Assembly: GCF_003752505.1 (NCBI RefSeq)
Contig: NZ_RKHO01000001.1
Coordinates: forward strand, 3,658,001 to 3,722,000
Length of the DNA: 64,000 nt
Direction: 5' to 3'
Origin: Nocardioides aurantiacus
GTDB lineage: Bacteria > Actinomycetota > Actinomycetes > Propionibacteriales > Nocardioidaceae
Below, in pieces: positions 1 through 8,517 of this stretch. The notes below the pieces were generated by a model, which saw only the letters and a list, made by a program, of their open reading frames with translations, made no database searches and was not told the DNA's origin. A program made the position numbers and the translations under genes. Each line of letters opens with the position of its first letter. The first letter of the stretch is position 1.

Positions 1-794
1 ACCAGGCCTTCCCCGGCGTCGCCCCGCCGCTCGGCGTCGTCGGCGTCTCCGAGAAGGGCACCACCACGCTCGAGCTGGTCGCCGAGGGCCGCGGCGGCCA
101 CTCCTCCACCCCGTCGCGCGGGGGTCCGACGGCGCGCATCGCCCGGGCCGTCCTACGCCTGGAGGGACGGCCGTTCCCCGCCCGGCTGCCCGCGCCCACC
201 GCCGAGCTGTTCCGCCGGATCGCACCCCACGCCCCGCTGCCGCTGCGACCGCTGTTCGCCGCCGCCCGCCGGCTCGAGCCCCTGGTGACGCGCGCGCTGC
301 TGGCGGCCGGGCCCGAGCCCGCCGCCCTGGTGCGCACGACGATGGCGGTGACCCAGCTGTCCGGCTCGCCGGCCCACAACGTGCTGGCCTCACGGGCCAC
401 CGCGGCCGTCAACCTGCGGATCCTGGTCGGCGACACCGTCGCGAGCGCCACCGAGCACGTCCGCCGCGCCGTCGCCGACGACTCGATCACCATCACCGCC
501 CTCGAGGCCGGCGAGCCCTCGCCGGTCTCGCCGGTCGACGACCCGGCGTTCGAGCTGCTGGCGGCCACGATCGCGGCCGAGTTCCCCGACGCCGTCCCCA
601 CGCCCTACGTCATGATGGCCGCCACCGACAGCCGGTTCTTCACCGCGATCTGCGAGCGGGTCTACCGGTTCACGCCGTTCCGGATGACCAAGGCGCAGCG
701 CGAGAGCATCCACTCCTACGACGAGCACGTCGGTGTCGCGGACTGGCTCGCGGGCGTCGACTGGTACACCCGCCTGCTCCGGGACCTCCCGTGA
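1..794 (+). CDS. M20-family metallopeptidase, C-terminal part (5' end outside window)
   Basis: The reading frame is open from base 3 to the TGA at 792-794, so the N-terminus, including the first metal ligands, lies before the window. The visible 263 residues contain the Gly-Gly-His-Ser-Ser motif typical of the M20 dimerisation (lid) domain near residue 32. They also contain a closing catalytic-domain segment with a late His in ESIHSYDEHV, which fits a metal ligand region. M20 enzymes of the PM20D1/carboxypeptidase type hydrolyse N-acyl amino acids or small peptides in the cytoplasm; the substrate here cannot be read. The stop overlaps the next start by four bases (GTGA), suggesting co-transcription with the MFS gene. 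The family call is firm, the exact enzyme is not. Confidence 0.85.
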   Translation, partial: QAFPGVAPPLGVVGVSEKGTTTLELVAEGRGGHSSTPSRGGPTARIARAVLRLEGRPFPARLPAPTAELFRRIAPHAPLPLRPLFAAARRLEPLVTRALLAAGPEPAALVRTTMAVTQLSGSPAHNVLASRATAAVNLRILVGDTVASATEHVRRAVADDSITITALEAGEPSPVSPVDDPAFELLAATIAAEFPDAVPTPYVMMAATDSRFFTAICERVYRFTPFRMTKAQRESIHSYDEHVGVADWLAGVDWYTRLLRDLP

Positions 795-2227
795 CCACCG
801 CGACCCGCCCGGTGACCCCGCCGGTGGTGCCCGGGCTGGTGGCGATCGTCGGGTTCCTGGTCTGCGTCGAGCTCGCGAGCGGCATCCTGCAGGGCTACTA
901 CACGCCCGTCCTCAGCGACATCGCCCGCCACCTCGGCATCCGCGACGCCGACGTCAACTGGTTCGAGGCCGCGCAGCTGGTCGTCTCCGCGCTCGTGGTG
1001 CCGCTGCTCGCCCGGCTCGGCGACCTGTGGGGCCACCGGCAGGTGCTGCTGCTCTCGACCGGCGTGACCGCGGTGGCCTCGTGGGGCGTCGCGGTGGCGC
1101 CCGACTTCACGACCTTCCTCGTCGCCTGGGCGCTGCAGGGCTGCTACGTCGTGTGGCTGCCGCTCGAGATCGCGATCATCCACCGGCGCACCGCCGCGAG
1201 CGGGGCGCAGGGCCGGCTGACCCGGCGCGGGGCCGCGCTGCTGGTGGCCGCGCTCGAGCTCGGCGTCATCGCGGGCGCGCTGACCAGCGGCGCCCTGGTC
1301 GGCACGCTCGGCATGACCGGCCTGCTGGCGCTGCCCGCGGTCGCGGTCACGGTCTGCTTCGTCGTCATCTGGTGGGGGATCGCCCCGACGCCGCCGGCGG
1401 CCTCGGGACGTCTCGACCTGCCCGGCCTCGGCCTGGTCACGTTGCTGATCAGCCTGGTGATGGCCGGGCTGGTGCTCGTCCGCGTGGTCGGCCCCGGGTC
1501 GCTGCTGCCCTGGGTGGCGCTGCTCCTCGGCGCGCTCGTCGTCTGGCCGTTCGTGCGGGTCGAGTCGCGCACGCCGGAGCCGCTGATCGACGTGCGCCTG
1601 CTCGGGACGCCCGCGCAGTGGCCGGTCCAGCTGACCGCGTTCCTGTTCGGCGTCTCGGTGCTCGGCGCCCAGATCCCGCTCTCGACCTTCGCGCGCACCG
1701 ACCCGGCGGTGACCGGCTACGGCCTGGGCGCCTCGGCGGCGTTCGTCTCGACCCTCATCGGGGTCTACGTCGTCTCCCTGCTGCTCGGCGCCCTCGCCCT
1801 GCCGCTCGCCGCCCGGCTGCTGAGCACCCGCGGCGCGATGCTGGCCGCCTGCCTGCTGGTCGCGCTGGGCTACGGCCTGTTCCTGCCGCTGCACGACACC
1901 ACCACCCAGACCCTGCTCAACCTGGGGATCGCCGGCACCGGCTCCGGCGTCCTCGTCGCCGCCCTCCCCGCCGCCGCGGCGGCGGCCGCACCGCCCGACC
2001 GCACCGGCTTCGTCACCGGGATGACCAACACCACCAAGACCATCGGCGGCGCCATCGCCTCCGCGCTCTTCGCGATCGCGCTGTCCGCCACCGGCTCGCT
2101 CGAGGTCGCCGAGGTCGGGGCCGCCCCGCTGTCGGGCTACCTCACCGTCTGGGCGATCTGCTCCGGCACCGCGCTGGTGGCGGCGCTGAGCCTGCTGGTC
2201 GTGCCGCGCGACGCGTTCGCCGACTGA
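791..2227 (+). CDS. MFS transporter (multidrug-type, 478 aa)
   Basis: This is a polytopic inner-membrane protein with a run of hydrophobic helices along its whole length and the MFS loop 2-3 signature in the form RLGDLWGHRQ (about residues 75-85). Its length and the long C-terminal half suggest the 14-helix drug:proton antiporter group more than a 12-helix sugar carrier, but I did not count helices rigorously. The start is GTG inside the GTGA overlap with the peptidase stop, so the two genes are probably translated together. A poly-alanine stretch near residues 396-404 is encoded by GCC/GCG repeats. The substrate is unknown; pairing with an amidohydrolase-type peptidase could mean export or import of a peptide-like compound, which is inference. 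Confidence 0.85.
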   Translation: MTTATRPVTPPVVPGLVAIVGFLVCVELASGILQGYYTPVLSDIARHLGIRDADVNWFEAAQLVVSALVVPLLARLGDLWGHRQVLLLSTGVTAVASWGVAVAPDFTTFLVAWALQGCYVVWLPLEIAIIHRRTAASGAQGRLTRRGAALLVAALELGVIAGALTSGALVGTLGMTGLLALPAVAVTVCFVVIWWGIAPTPPAASGRLDLPGLGLVTLLISLVMAGLVLVRVVGPGSLLPWVALLLGALVVWPFVRVESRTPEPLIDVRLLGTPAQWPVQLTAFLFGVSVLGAQIPLSTFARTDPAVTGYGLGASAAFVSTLIGVYVVSLLLGALALPLAARLLSTRGAMLAACLLVALGYGLFLPLHDTTTQTLLNLGIAGTGSGVLVAALPAAAAAAAPPDRTGFVTGMTNTTKTIGGAIASALFAIALSATGSLEVAEVGAAPLSGYLTVWAICSGTALVAALSLLVVPRDAFAD

Positions 2228-2234
2228 GCGCCGC

Positions 2235-3020
2235 TCAGCCCCACCAGCCGAGCACCTCGCCCCCCAGCCGGACGACGAACGCCGAGACGACCAGCAGGAA
2301 GAACACCCGCACGAACCCCGCTCCGCGCGAGACGGCGGTGCGGGCACCGACGTAGGCGCCGACCAGGTTGCCCAGCCCGATCAGCAGGCCGACCTGCCAC
2401 AGCACGGCGCCCTGCGGGACGAAGACGACCAGCGCGGCGACGTTGGTGGCCCAGTTGGCGATCTTGGCCTTGGCCGAGGCCTGCAGGAAGTCGTAGCCCA
2501 GCAGCCCCACCAGCGAGATCACGAAGAAGCTGCCCGTGCCGGGGCCGAGCACGCCGTCGTAGAACCCCACGACCACGCCCGTGCCCATCGCCGCCGCGAC
2601 GTGGTGGCGCCCGGTGAACCGCAGCGCGGTCACCTGGCCGAGCGAGGGGCGCAGCAGGACGTAGCCGCCGACCACCACCAGCACCACCAGCACGATCGGC
2701 ACGAAGGCCTCCCGCGGCAGCCGGCTCGCGACCAGTGCCCCCAGCACGGAGCCGAGGAAGGCGGTCGCCATGAGCGGCACGAAGGTGCGCGGGTCGGGTC
2801 GGACCCGGCGCGCGTAGGTCAGGCTGCTGGCCGAGGTCGAGAACACCGACCCCAGCTTGTTGGTCGCCAGCACCTGCAACGGCGAGGCGCCCGGCAGGCC
2901 GACGAGCAGGGCCGGGAGCTGGATCAGCCCGCCGCCGCCGACCACCGCGTCGACGAAGCCCGCGGCCAGGCCGGCCAGGACCAGCAGCGCCAGCACGGTC
3001 AGCGAGAGGTCGGCAGGCAC
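2235..3020 (-). CDS. TSUP (TauE/SafE) family membrane transporter
   Basis: This 261-residue membrane protein has the TSUP pattern: an N-terminal helix ending in AGFVDAVVGGGGLIQLPAL (about residues 18-38), a second related repeat in the C-terminal half (YDGVLGPGTGSFF), and several other hydrophobic helices. TSUP proteins move sulfite, sulfoacetate, taurine or similar organosulfur anions across the cytoplasmic membrane. The start is GTG at 3020. The gene converges tail-to-tail with the MFS gene with only seven bases between stops, and no sulfur-metabolism genes lie nearby, so the substrate is open. Confidence 0.9.
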   Translation of the reverse strand: MPADLSLTVLALLVLAGLAAGFVDAVVGGGGLIQLPALLVGLPGASPLQVLATNKLGSVFSTSASSLTYARRVRPDPRTFVPLMATAFLGSVLGALVASRLPREAFVPIVLVVLVVVGGYVLLRPSLGQVTALRFTGRHHVAAAMGTGVVVGFYDGVLGPGTGSFFVISLVGLLGYDFLQASAKAKIANWATNVAALVVFVPQGAVLWQVGLLIGLGNLVGAYVGARTAVSRGAGFVRVFFLLVVSAFVVRLGGEVLGWWG

Positions 3021-3137
3021 CCGGCGATGCTAGGACCCGGGACCGGTACGACCCGGCGCAGGTCGGCCCGCGGCTGTGCCCCGCGACGTACGCTCGACCA
3101 CGCACCCGACCCCGTCGCCCTCGCTGCGGAGACCACG

Positions 3138-3707
3138 ATGACCGACCCCTCCCGCCACGACGTCGACCACGGCCGTCGCCCCCGCGCCGACCAGGAGCGC
3201 GACGACCGGACTGGGCGCACCGCGGCCAGCACCCGCATCGCCCACCAGGCGCGGTGGGTCGACCTGCAGATCGAGCGGGCGATGGAGCGGGGCGAGTTCG
3301 ACGACCTGCCCGGGGCCGGCAAGCCGCTGGGAGACCTCGGCTCGCCGTACGACCGCGACTGGTGGCTGAAGAAGCTCATCGAGCGCGAGCAGGTCACCGG
3401 CGTGCTGCCCGAGGCGCTGCAGCTGCGCAAGGAGGACGGCGAGCTCGACGACGTGCTCGACCGCGAGACCGCCGAGAAGCGGGTCCGCGAGGTCGTCGAC
3501 GGCTTCAACCGCCGCGTGGTGGCCGCCCGCCGCCAGCTCCAGGGCGGGCCGCCCGTGGTGACGCCGACCCGCGACGCCGACGTGGAGGTACGCCGCTGGG
3601 CCGAGCGCCGCGACGAGCGCGCCCGCGCCAACGCCGAGGCGCTGCGGGCGGCGGCCGCCGCCGAGACCGCGCCCGAGCGACCCCGTCGCTGGTGGCGACG
3701 TCGATGA
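3138..3707 (+). CDS. DUF1992 (DnaJ-homologue subfamily C member 28-like) protein
   Basis: This is a soluble 189-residue protein. Residues about 37-75 hold the DUF1992 core, with WVDLQIERAMERGEFDDLPG followed by GKPL and a DRDWWLKKLIERE helix. The family is widespread in bacteria and related to the conserved region of DNAJC28, but it lacks a J domain here and has no settled function. I chose the ATG at 3138 because it gives a normal-length N-terminus; the frame stays open far upstream only as GC-rich read-through across the TSUP gene. The C-terminus is Ala/Arg-rich and ends in RRWWRRR. The stop overlaps the sortase start (ATGA). Confidence 0.85.
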   Translation: MTDPSRHDVDHGRRPRADQERDDRTGRTAASTRIAHQARWVDLQIERAMERGEFDDLPGAGKPLGDLGSPYDRDWWLKKLIEREQVTGVLPEALQLRKEDGELDDVLDRETAEKRVREVVDGFNRRVVAARRQLQGGPPVVTPTRDADVEVRRWAERRDERARANAEALRAAAAAETAPERPRRWWRRR

Positions 3708-4318
3708 GGACCCCCGGGGCGTACGCCGCCCTCGCGGGCCTGCTCCTGCTCGCCGGATGCGGCGGCGACCCGTCGTCCCCGCGGGCCGAGCCGCCCTCCC
3801 CGGACGCCCAGCCGGTGACCGCGGGCAGCACCCTCGCCGCACGTCCGTGCCCCAGCAGGTCGGAGCCGTTCGAGCCCACCCGGGTCGACGTGCCGGGCGT
3901 GGCCCGCGGCGCCGCCGTGATGTTCCCGGCGCGCGCCCGGGTCGACGTGCCGGGCACCCCGTCGACCGACAGCGTCGGCAAGCAGCAGTTCGCCTTCGAC
4001 CGGGTGCAGGAGGTGCAGCCCGGCGACCGGCGCGGCAACGTGCTGCTCAACGCGCACACCTTCCCCGACGGCTCGGCGCTGGGCAACCGGCTGCTCGAGG
4101 GGCTGCAGGAGGGCGGTCGGCTGGTGCTCGCCGACGGCGACCGACGGCTCTGCTACCGCGTGACGGAGCGGGTCGAGGTCTCGGCCGACACCGACTTCTA
4201 CCGCTACTACGACAAGGACGGCCCGGCCCGGGTCGCGATCGTGGTGTGCTCCGGCGAGCGGCTCGGCCCGGGCGTCTGGACCAGGCGCACCGTCTGGTTC
4301 GCCCGCCCCTCGGCCTGA
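3704..4318 (+). CDS. Class F sortase domain lipoprotein
   Basis: The protein is 204 residues. It begins with a short lipoprotein signal (LLAG then Cys19), a Ser/Pro-rich linker, and then a sortase beta-barrel with a plausible catalytic triad: His118 in NAHTF, Cys182 in VVCSG and Arg194 or Arg195 in WTRRTVW. Sortase F enzymes are found in actinobacteria and are thought to attach surface proteins through LPxTG-like signals; many are membrane-anchored by a helix, whereas this one looks lipid-anchored. It overlaps the DUF1992 stop by four bases. I see no LPxTG-type substrate in the window, so its target is unknown, and a non-transpeptidase role is possible. Confidence 0.8.
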   Translation: MRTPGAYAALAGLLLLAGCGGDPSSPRAEPPSPDAQPVTAGSTLAARPCPSRSEPFEPTRVDVPGVARGAAVMFPARARVDVPGTPSTDSVGKQQFAFDRVQEVQPGDRRGNVLLNAHTFPDGSALGNRLLEGLQEGGRLVLADGDRRLCYRVTERVEVSADTDFYRYYDKDGPARVAIVVCSGERLGPGVWTRRTVWFARPSA

Positions 4319-4343
4319 GCGCCGATCCGCGCGCGGGGTCCGT

Positions 4344-4393
4344 GGAGCGTCATACGTCCTGGTCGTCCGGACATCCACCTCGTATGACGCACC
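4344..4393. terminator. Inverted repeat between convergent genes, probable bidirectional terminator
   Basis: A perfect 10-bp inverted repeat (GCGTCATACG at 4347-4356 and CGTATGACGC at 4381-4390), with two further G-C pairs outside one mismatch, surrounds a 24-base loop. It lies 28 bases after the sortase stop and 9 bases after the universal stress protein stop on the other strand. There is no U-tract, as is common in high-GC genomes. The arms are AT-richer than their surroundings. A protein-binding palindrome is the alternative. Confidence 0.5.
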
Positions 4394-4401
4394 GGCCGAC
4401 G

Positions 4402-5289
4402 TCAGGCGCCGCGCGGCACCACGATGACCGGGACCGGGGAGTGACGCACGATCCGGGTGGCGTCGGAGCCCAGGAACAGCCGTGAGACCAGGCCGGCGGC
4501 CGAGGAGCCGACCACCAGCACGTCGCCGCGGTCCCAGTCGAGCTGCTCGAGCGCCTCGGTCCACGTCGCCCCGGTCGCGACCGCGGTGCGGACGTCGGCG
4601 GGCGCGAGGTCGCCGAGCTCGGCGACGGCGCGCTCCTGGTCGGCGGAGGTCCGGGCGACGTACGCCTCCATCACCTGCTGCTCACCGAGCACCTCGGGGG
4701 GATACATCGTCCGGCCGCGGACCCCGAAGGTGGCCACGCGCAGCGAGGCACCGACCTCGCGGCAGATGCGCGCGGTGCGGACGAGCACCGCCCGGGAGGC
4801 GGCGTCGCCACGGAAGGCGCAGGTGGCGCGGCGTACGCGCGTGGCGGCCTCGGCCCGGTGGCCGCGGGTGGCCACCGCGACCGGCACCGGCGAGGAGTGG
4901 AGCAGCCGGTCGGCCGTCGAGCCGACCACCACCGAGCCCCAGGCGCCGTGCGAGGCCGAGCCGACCACCACCATCGCGCCGTCGTGCTGCTCGGCCTGCT
5001 CGATCAGGGTCGCCGCGACCGAGGAGGCGGCGACCGTGACGACCTCGCTGCGCAGGTCGGCGCACAGCTCGGCCAGCGCCTGCTGCGCCTGCGCCGTGGC
5101 CGCCTCGCCCTGCTCGCGCGACCACCGGGCGAACTCCCTGTCGGGCCCGCCTGCCACCGGGGTCGGCCAGGCCGGCGGCACCACGGTGACCACCCGCAGG
5201 TCCTGCCCGGCCGAGCGCGCGAGCGTCGCGGCCAGCTGCAGCGCCGACCGGTCGTCCTTGTGGGGCGGGTGCCCCACGACGATGGTCAC
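4402..5289 (-). CDS. Universal stress protein, tandem UspA domains
   Basis: The 295-residue product has two UspA domains (about residues 1-140 and 150-295). Each ends with a nucleotide-loop-like segment followed by HSSPVPVAV or HSPVPVIVVP. Tandem Usp proteins are common in actinobacteria, where ATP-binding members act in dormancy or stress; whether this one binds ATP is not settled by the loops I see (GSASHGAWGS and GSSAAGLVSR). The GTG start at 5289 overlaps the APC permease stop (GTGA), so it is the last gene of that operon. Usp domains are often paired with amino-acid permeases, suggesting regulation of transport under stress. Confidence 0.88.
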   Translation of the reverse strand: MTIVVGHPPHKDDRSALQLAATLARSAGQDLRVVTVVPPAWPTPVAGGPDREFARWSREQGEAATAQAQQALAELCADLRSEVVTVAASSVAATLIEQAEQHDGAMVVVGSASHGAWGSVVVGSTADRLLHSSPVPVAVATRGHRAEAATRVRRATCAFRGDAASRAVLVRTARICREVGASLRVATFGVRGRTMYPPEVLGEQQVMEAYVARTSADQERAVAELGDLAPADVRTAVATGATWTEALEQLDWDRGDVLVVGSSAAGLVSRLFLGSDATRIVRHSPVPVIVVPRGA

Positions 5290-6767
5290 GACCGGTCCTC
5301 GGGCACGTCGGCGGTGGCCACCTCGCCACGGCCCAGCGCCGCGTGCCGTCGGCCCCACAGCAGGTAGAAGGACAGCACCACGGCCAGCCAGACGGCGAAG
5401 ATGAGCCAGGTGATCGCGGCCAGGCCCGAGAGGATGTAGAGGCAGACCGCGATGGTCAGCAGCGGCGTCACGGGGTAGCCCGGGACCCGGAACGGGCGCT
5501 CCAGGTCGGGCGCCGTGCGCCGCAGCACCAGCACCGCTGTCGCCACCACGATGAAGGCGATCAGCGTGCCGATGGAGACGGTGTCCCACAGGTAGTCCGC
5601 GGGCACGAACCCGGCGATGACCGCGACCACGACCGACACCACGACGGTGTTGAAGGTGGGGGTGAGCGTCCGCGGGTTCACCGACGCGAACCGGTCGGGC
5701 AGCATCCCGTCGCGGCCCATCGCGAACAGGATGCGCGTCTGGCCGTAGAGCGTCACCAGGGTGACCGAGAAGATCGAGATCACCGCGCCGGCCGCCAGGA
5801 CCGTGGCGGGCACGCTGCTGCCGGTGATGTTCTCGAGGATCACCGAGAGGCCGGCGCTCTGCTGCTCGGGGTCCTCGAACCGCTCGACCGGCTGGGCACC
5901 GACACCGGCGACGGCCACCAGGACGTAGATCGTCACGACCACGGCCAGCGCGCCCATGATCGCCCGGGGCAGCGCCCGCTGCGGGTCGCGCACCTCCTCA
6001 CCGGCCGTCGAGACCGCGTCGAGGCCGATGAAGGAGAAGAAGATCGTCGCCGCCGCGGCGCTGACCCCCGCGGCGCCGGCGTCCCAGAAGCCGTCGAAGT
6101 GGTCGGCCTCGAAGGCGCTGAAGCCGATCACCACGAACATCAGCAGCACGCCGAGCTTGACCAGCACCATGACCGTGTTGACGCGGGCAGACTCGCTGGC
6201 CCCCCGGACCAGCAGCACCATGCACATCAGCACCAGCACGATGGCCGGCAGGTTGACCAGGCCGGTGGTGTTGTCCTCGAACGGGATCGGGGAGTAGGAC
6301 AGCGCGTCGGGCAGCGAGACCCCGACGAGGTTGTCGAGCAGCTCGTTGAAGTAGCCCGACCAGCCGACCGCGACGGCGGCCGAGCTGACGCCGTACTCCA
6401 GCAGGACGCAGGCCACCACGACCATCGCGACCAGCTCGCCGAGCGCGTGGTAGGCGTAGCTGTACGTCGACCCGCTCACCGGGATCGCACCGGCCACCTC
6501 GGCGTAGCAGATCGCCGACAGCCCGGCCCCGAGCCCGGCCACCAGGAACGAGACCACCACGGCCGGCCCGGCGTCGGGGACCGCCTCCTGCAGCACGAAG
6601 AAGATGCCGGTGCCGACGGTCGCGCCGACACCGAACATCATCAGCTGGAAGGTGCCGAAGCTGCGCTCCAGCTCGCCCCCGTGGCCCGGGCGCACCGCCC
6701 CGATCGGCTTGCGCCGTCGCAGCTGCTCCCCGAGCCCGGCCGTCCCGCGCTGCGCCAGGTTGGTCAT
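5286..6767 (-). CDS. APC-family amino acid permease (CAT-like)
   Basis: This 493-residue protein has about twelve or more hydrophobic segments and APC hallmarks: GVGATVGTGIFF in helix 1 (about residues 46-57), FFSFIGLDAVSTAGEE in the helix 6 region, and DPQRALPRAI after it. This pattern matches cationic amino-acid transporter-like permeases that use a proton gradient. It starts at ATG 6767 behind a purine-rich GGGAGGGG ribosome site. It lies 88 bases downstream of hutU on the same strand, so histidine or another Hut-linked amino acid is a reasonable substrate guess, but this is context only. Confidence 0.88.
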   Translation of the reverse strand: MTNLAQRGTAGLGEQLRRRKPIGAVRPGHGGELERSFGTFQLMMFGVGATVGTGIFFVLQEAVPDAGPAVVVSFLVAGLGAGLSAICYAEVAGAIPVSGSTYSYAYHALGELVAMVVVACVLLEYGVSSAAVAVGWSGYFNELLDNLVGVSLPDALSYSPIPFEDNTTGLVNLPAIVLVLMCMVLLVRGASESARVNTVMVLVKLGVLLMFVVIGFSAFEADHFDGFWDAGAAGVSAAAATIFFSFIGLDAVSTAGEEVRDPQRALPRAIMGALAVVVTIYVLVAVAGVGAQPVERFEDPEQQSAGLSVILENITGSSVPATVLAAGAVISIFSVTLVTLYGQTRILFAMGRDGMLPDRFASVNPRTLTPTFNTVVVSVVVAVIAGFVPADYLWDTVSIGTLIAFIVVATAVLVLRRTAPDLERPFRVPGYPVTPLLTIAVCLYILSGLAAITWLIFAVWLAVVLSFYLLWGRRHAALGRGEVATADVPEDRS

Positions 6768-6855
6768 GAGGTCCCCTCCCCCAGGGCCCCTGCGTCCGGA
6801 GCCGGTCCGAGCGACGCTAGACCTTCCTAGCCGCTCCGCACAGCAGTCGTGTGCC

Positions 6856-8517
6856 TCAGCCCTCCGCCATCGGGACGCGTACGCCGCGCTCCGCGGCCAC
6901 CTCGGCGGCGCGGTCGTAACCCGCGTCGACGTGGCGGATGACGCCCATCCCGGGGTCGTTGGTGAGCACCCGCTCGATCTTCTCCGCCGCCAGCGCGGTG
7001 CCGTCGGCGACGCAGACCTGGCCCGCGTGGATGGAGCGCCCCATCCCGACCCCGCCGCCGTGGTGGATCGAGACCCAGGTGGCGCCCGAGGCGGTGTTGA
7101 CCAGCGCGTTGAGCAGCGCCCAGTCGGCGATCGCGTCGGAGCCGTCGAGCATCGCCTCGGTCTCGCGGTAGGGCGAGGCGACCGAACCGGCGTCGAGGTG
7201 GTCGCGGCCGATCACGACCGGCGCCTTCAGCTCGCCGCTGGCGACCATCTCGTTGAACTTCAGCCCGGCGAGGTGGCGCTCGCCGTACCCCAGCCAGCAG
7301 ATCCGCGCCGGCAGCCCCTGGAAGGAGACCCGCTCGCCGGCCATGGTGATCCACTTCCGGAGCCGCTCGTTGTCGGGGAACAGCTCGAGGATGGCGCGGT
7401 CGGTGGCGGCGATGTCGGCCGGGTCGCCGGACAGCGCGGCCCAGCGGAACGGCCCCCTGCCCTCGCAGAACAGCGGCCGGATGTAGGCCGGGACGAACCC
7501 CGGGAACTCGAAGGCCCGGTCGTAGCCGCCCTTGCGGGCCTCGTCGCGGATCGAGTTGCCGTAGTCGAAGACCTCGGCGCCGGCGTCCTGGAACTCCACC
7601 ATCGCCCGCACGTGCGCGGCCATCGAGGCCTGGGCGTCCTTGGTGAACCCGTCGGGGTCCCGTCGGGCGGCGTCGTGCCAGTCCTCGAACGGCACGCCGA
7701 CGGGCAGGTAGGACAGCGGGTCGTGGGCCGAGGTCTGGTCGGTGACGACGTCGATCGGGGCGTCGATCGCGAGCAGGTGGGGAAACACCTCGGCGGCGTT
7801 GCCCAGCACGCCGATGCTGAGCGGCCGGCGGGCGTCGCGGGCCTCCACGGCCAGCTCGAGGGCGTGCTCCACGGAGTCCGCCCGTACGTCGAGGTAGCGG
7901 TGCTCGATGCGACGCTCGATCCGGGTCTGGTCGACGTCGACGCAGATCGCGACGCCGTCGTTCATCGTCACCGCGAGCGGCTGGGCCCCGCCCATGCCGC
8001 CGAGGCCGGCGGTCAGCGTGATGGTGCCGGCCAGGGTGCCGCCGAACTTCTTGTCCGCGACGGCGGCGAAGGTCTCGAAGGTGCCCTGGAGGATCCCCTG
8101 GGTGCCGATGTAGATCCAGGAGCCGGCCGTCATCTGTCCGTACATCGTCAGGCCGAGGTCCTCGAGCCGCCGGAACTCCTCCCAGCTGGCCCAGTCGCCC
8201 ACCAGGTTGGAGTTGGCGATCAGCACGCGCGGGGCCCAGGCGTGGGTGCGCATCACCCCGACGGGCTTGCCGCTCTGCACGAGCATCGTCTCGTCGTCGC
8301 GCAGGTCGCGCAGGGTGCGCACCAGGGCGTCGTAGGCCTCCCACGACCGCGCCGCCTTGCCGGTGCCGCCGTAGACCACGAGGTCCTCCGGACGCTCGGC
8401 GTTGGCCGGGTCGAGGTTGTTCATCAGCATCCGCAGCGGCGCCTCGGTCTGCCAGGAGCGAGCGGTGAGCTCGGTCCCGGTGGCGGCGTGGATGGGCAGG
8501 CGGGGGTTCTCGGTCAC
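6856..8517 (-). CDS. hutU: Urocanate hydratase
   Basis: This enzyme converts urocanate to 4-imidazolone-5-propionate, the second step of histidine degradation, using tightly bound NAD+. The 553-residue length is normal. The NAD-binding glycine-rich motif [12 protein letters not shown] lies near residue 170, and the conserved [10 protein letters not shown] segment and [15 protein letters not shown] close to the C-terminus are typical of the family. The GTG start at 8517 forms a GTGA overlap with the hutH stop, so hutH and hutU are translationally coupled. The frame is open far upstream, but only antisense-type GC read-through lies there. Confidence 0.97.
   Translation of the reverse strand: MTENPRLPIHAATGTELTARSWQTEAPLRMLMNNLDPANAERPEDLVVYGGTGKAARSWEAYDALVRTLRDLRDDETMLVQSGKPVGVMRTHAWAPRVLIANSNLVGDWASWEEFRRLEDLGLTMYGQMTAGSWIYIGTQGILQGTFETFAAVADKKFGGTLAGTITLTAGLGGMGGAQPLAVTMNDGVAICVDVDQTRIERRIEHRYLDVRADSVEHALELAVEARDARRPLSIGVLGNAAEVFPHLLAIDAPIDVVTDQTSAHDPLSYLPVGVPFEDWHDAARRDPDGFTKDAQASMAAHVRAMVEFQDAGAEVFDYGNSIRDEARKGGYDRAFEFPGFVPAYIRPLFCEGRGPFRWAALSGDPADIAATDRAILELFPDNERLRKWITMAGERVSFQGLPARICWLGYGERHLAGLKFNEMVASGELKAPVVIGRDHLDAGSVASPYRETEAMLDGSDAIADWALLNALVNTASGATWVSIHHGGGVGMGRSIHAGQVCVADGTALAAEKIERVLTNDPGMGVIRHVDAGYDRAAEVAAERGVRVPMAEG

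Noticed and set aside
716-2355. Long overlapping frames on both strands across the first MFS gene
   Set aside because: They have low-complexity compositions, no motifs, and conflict with the clear MFS frame.
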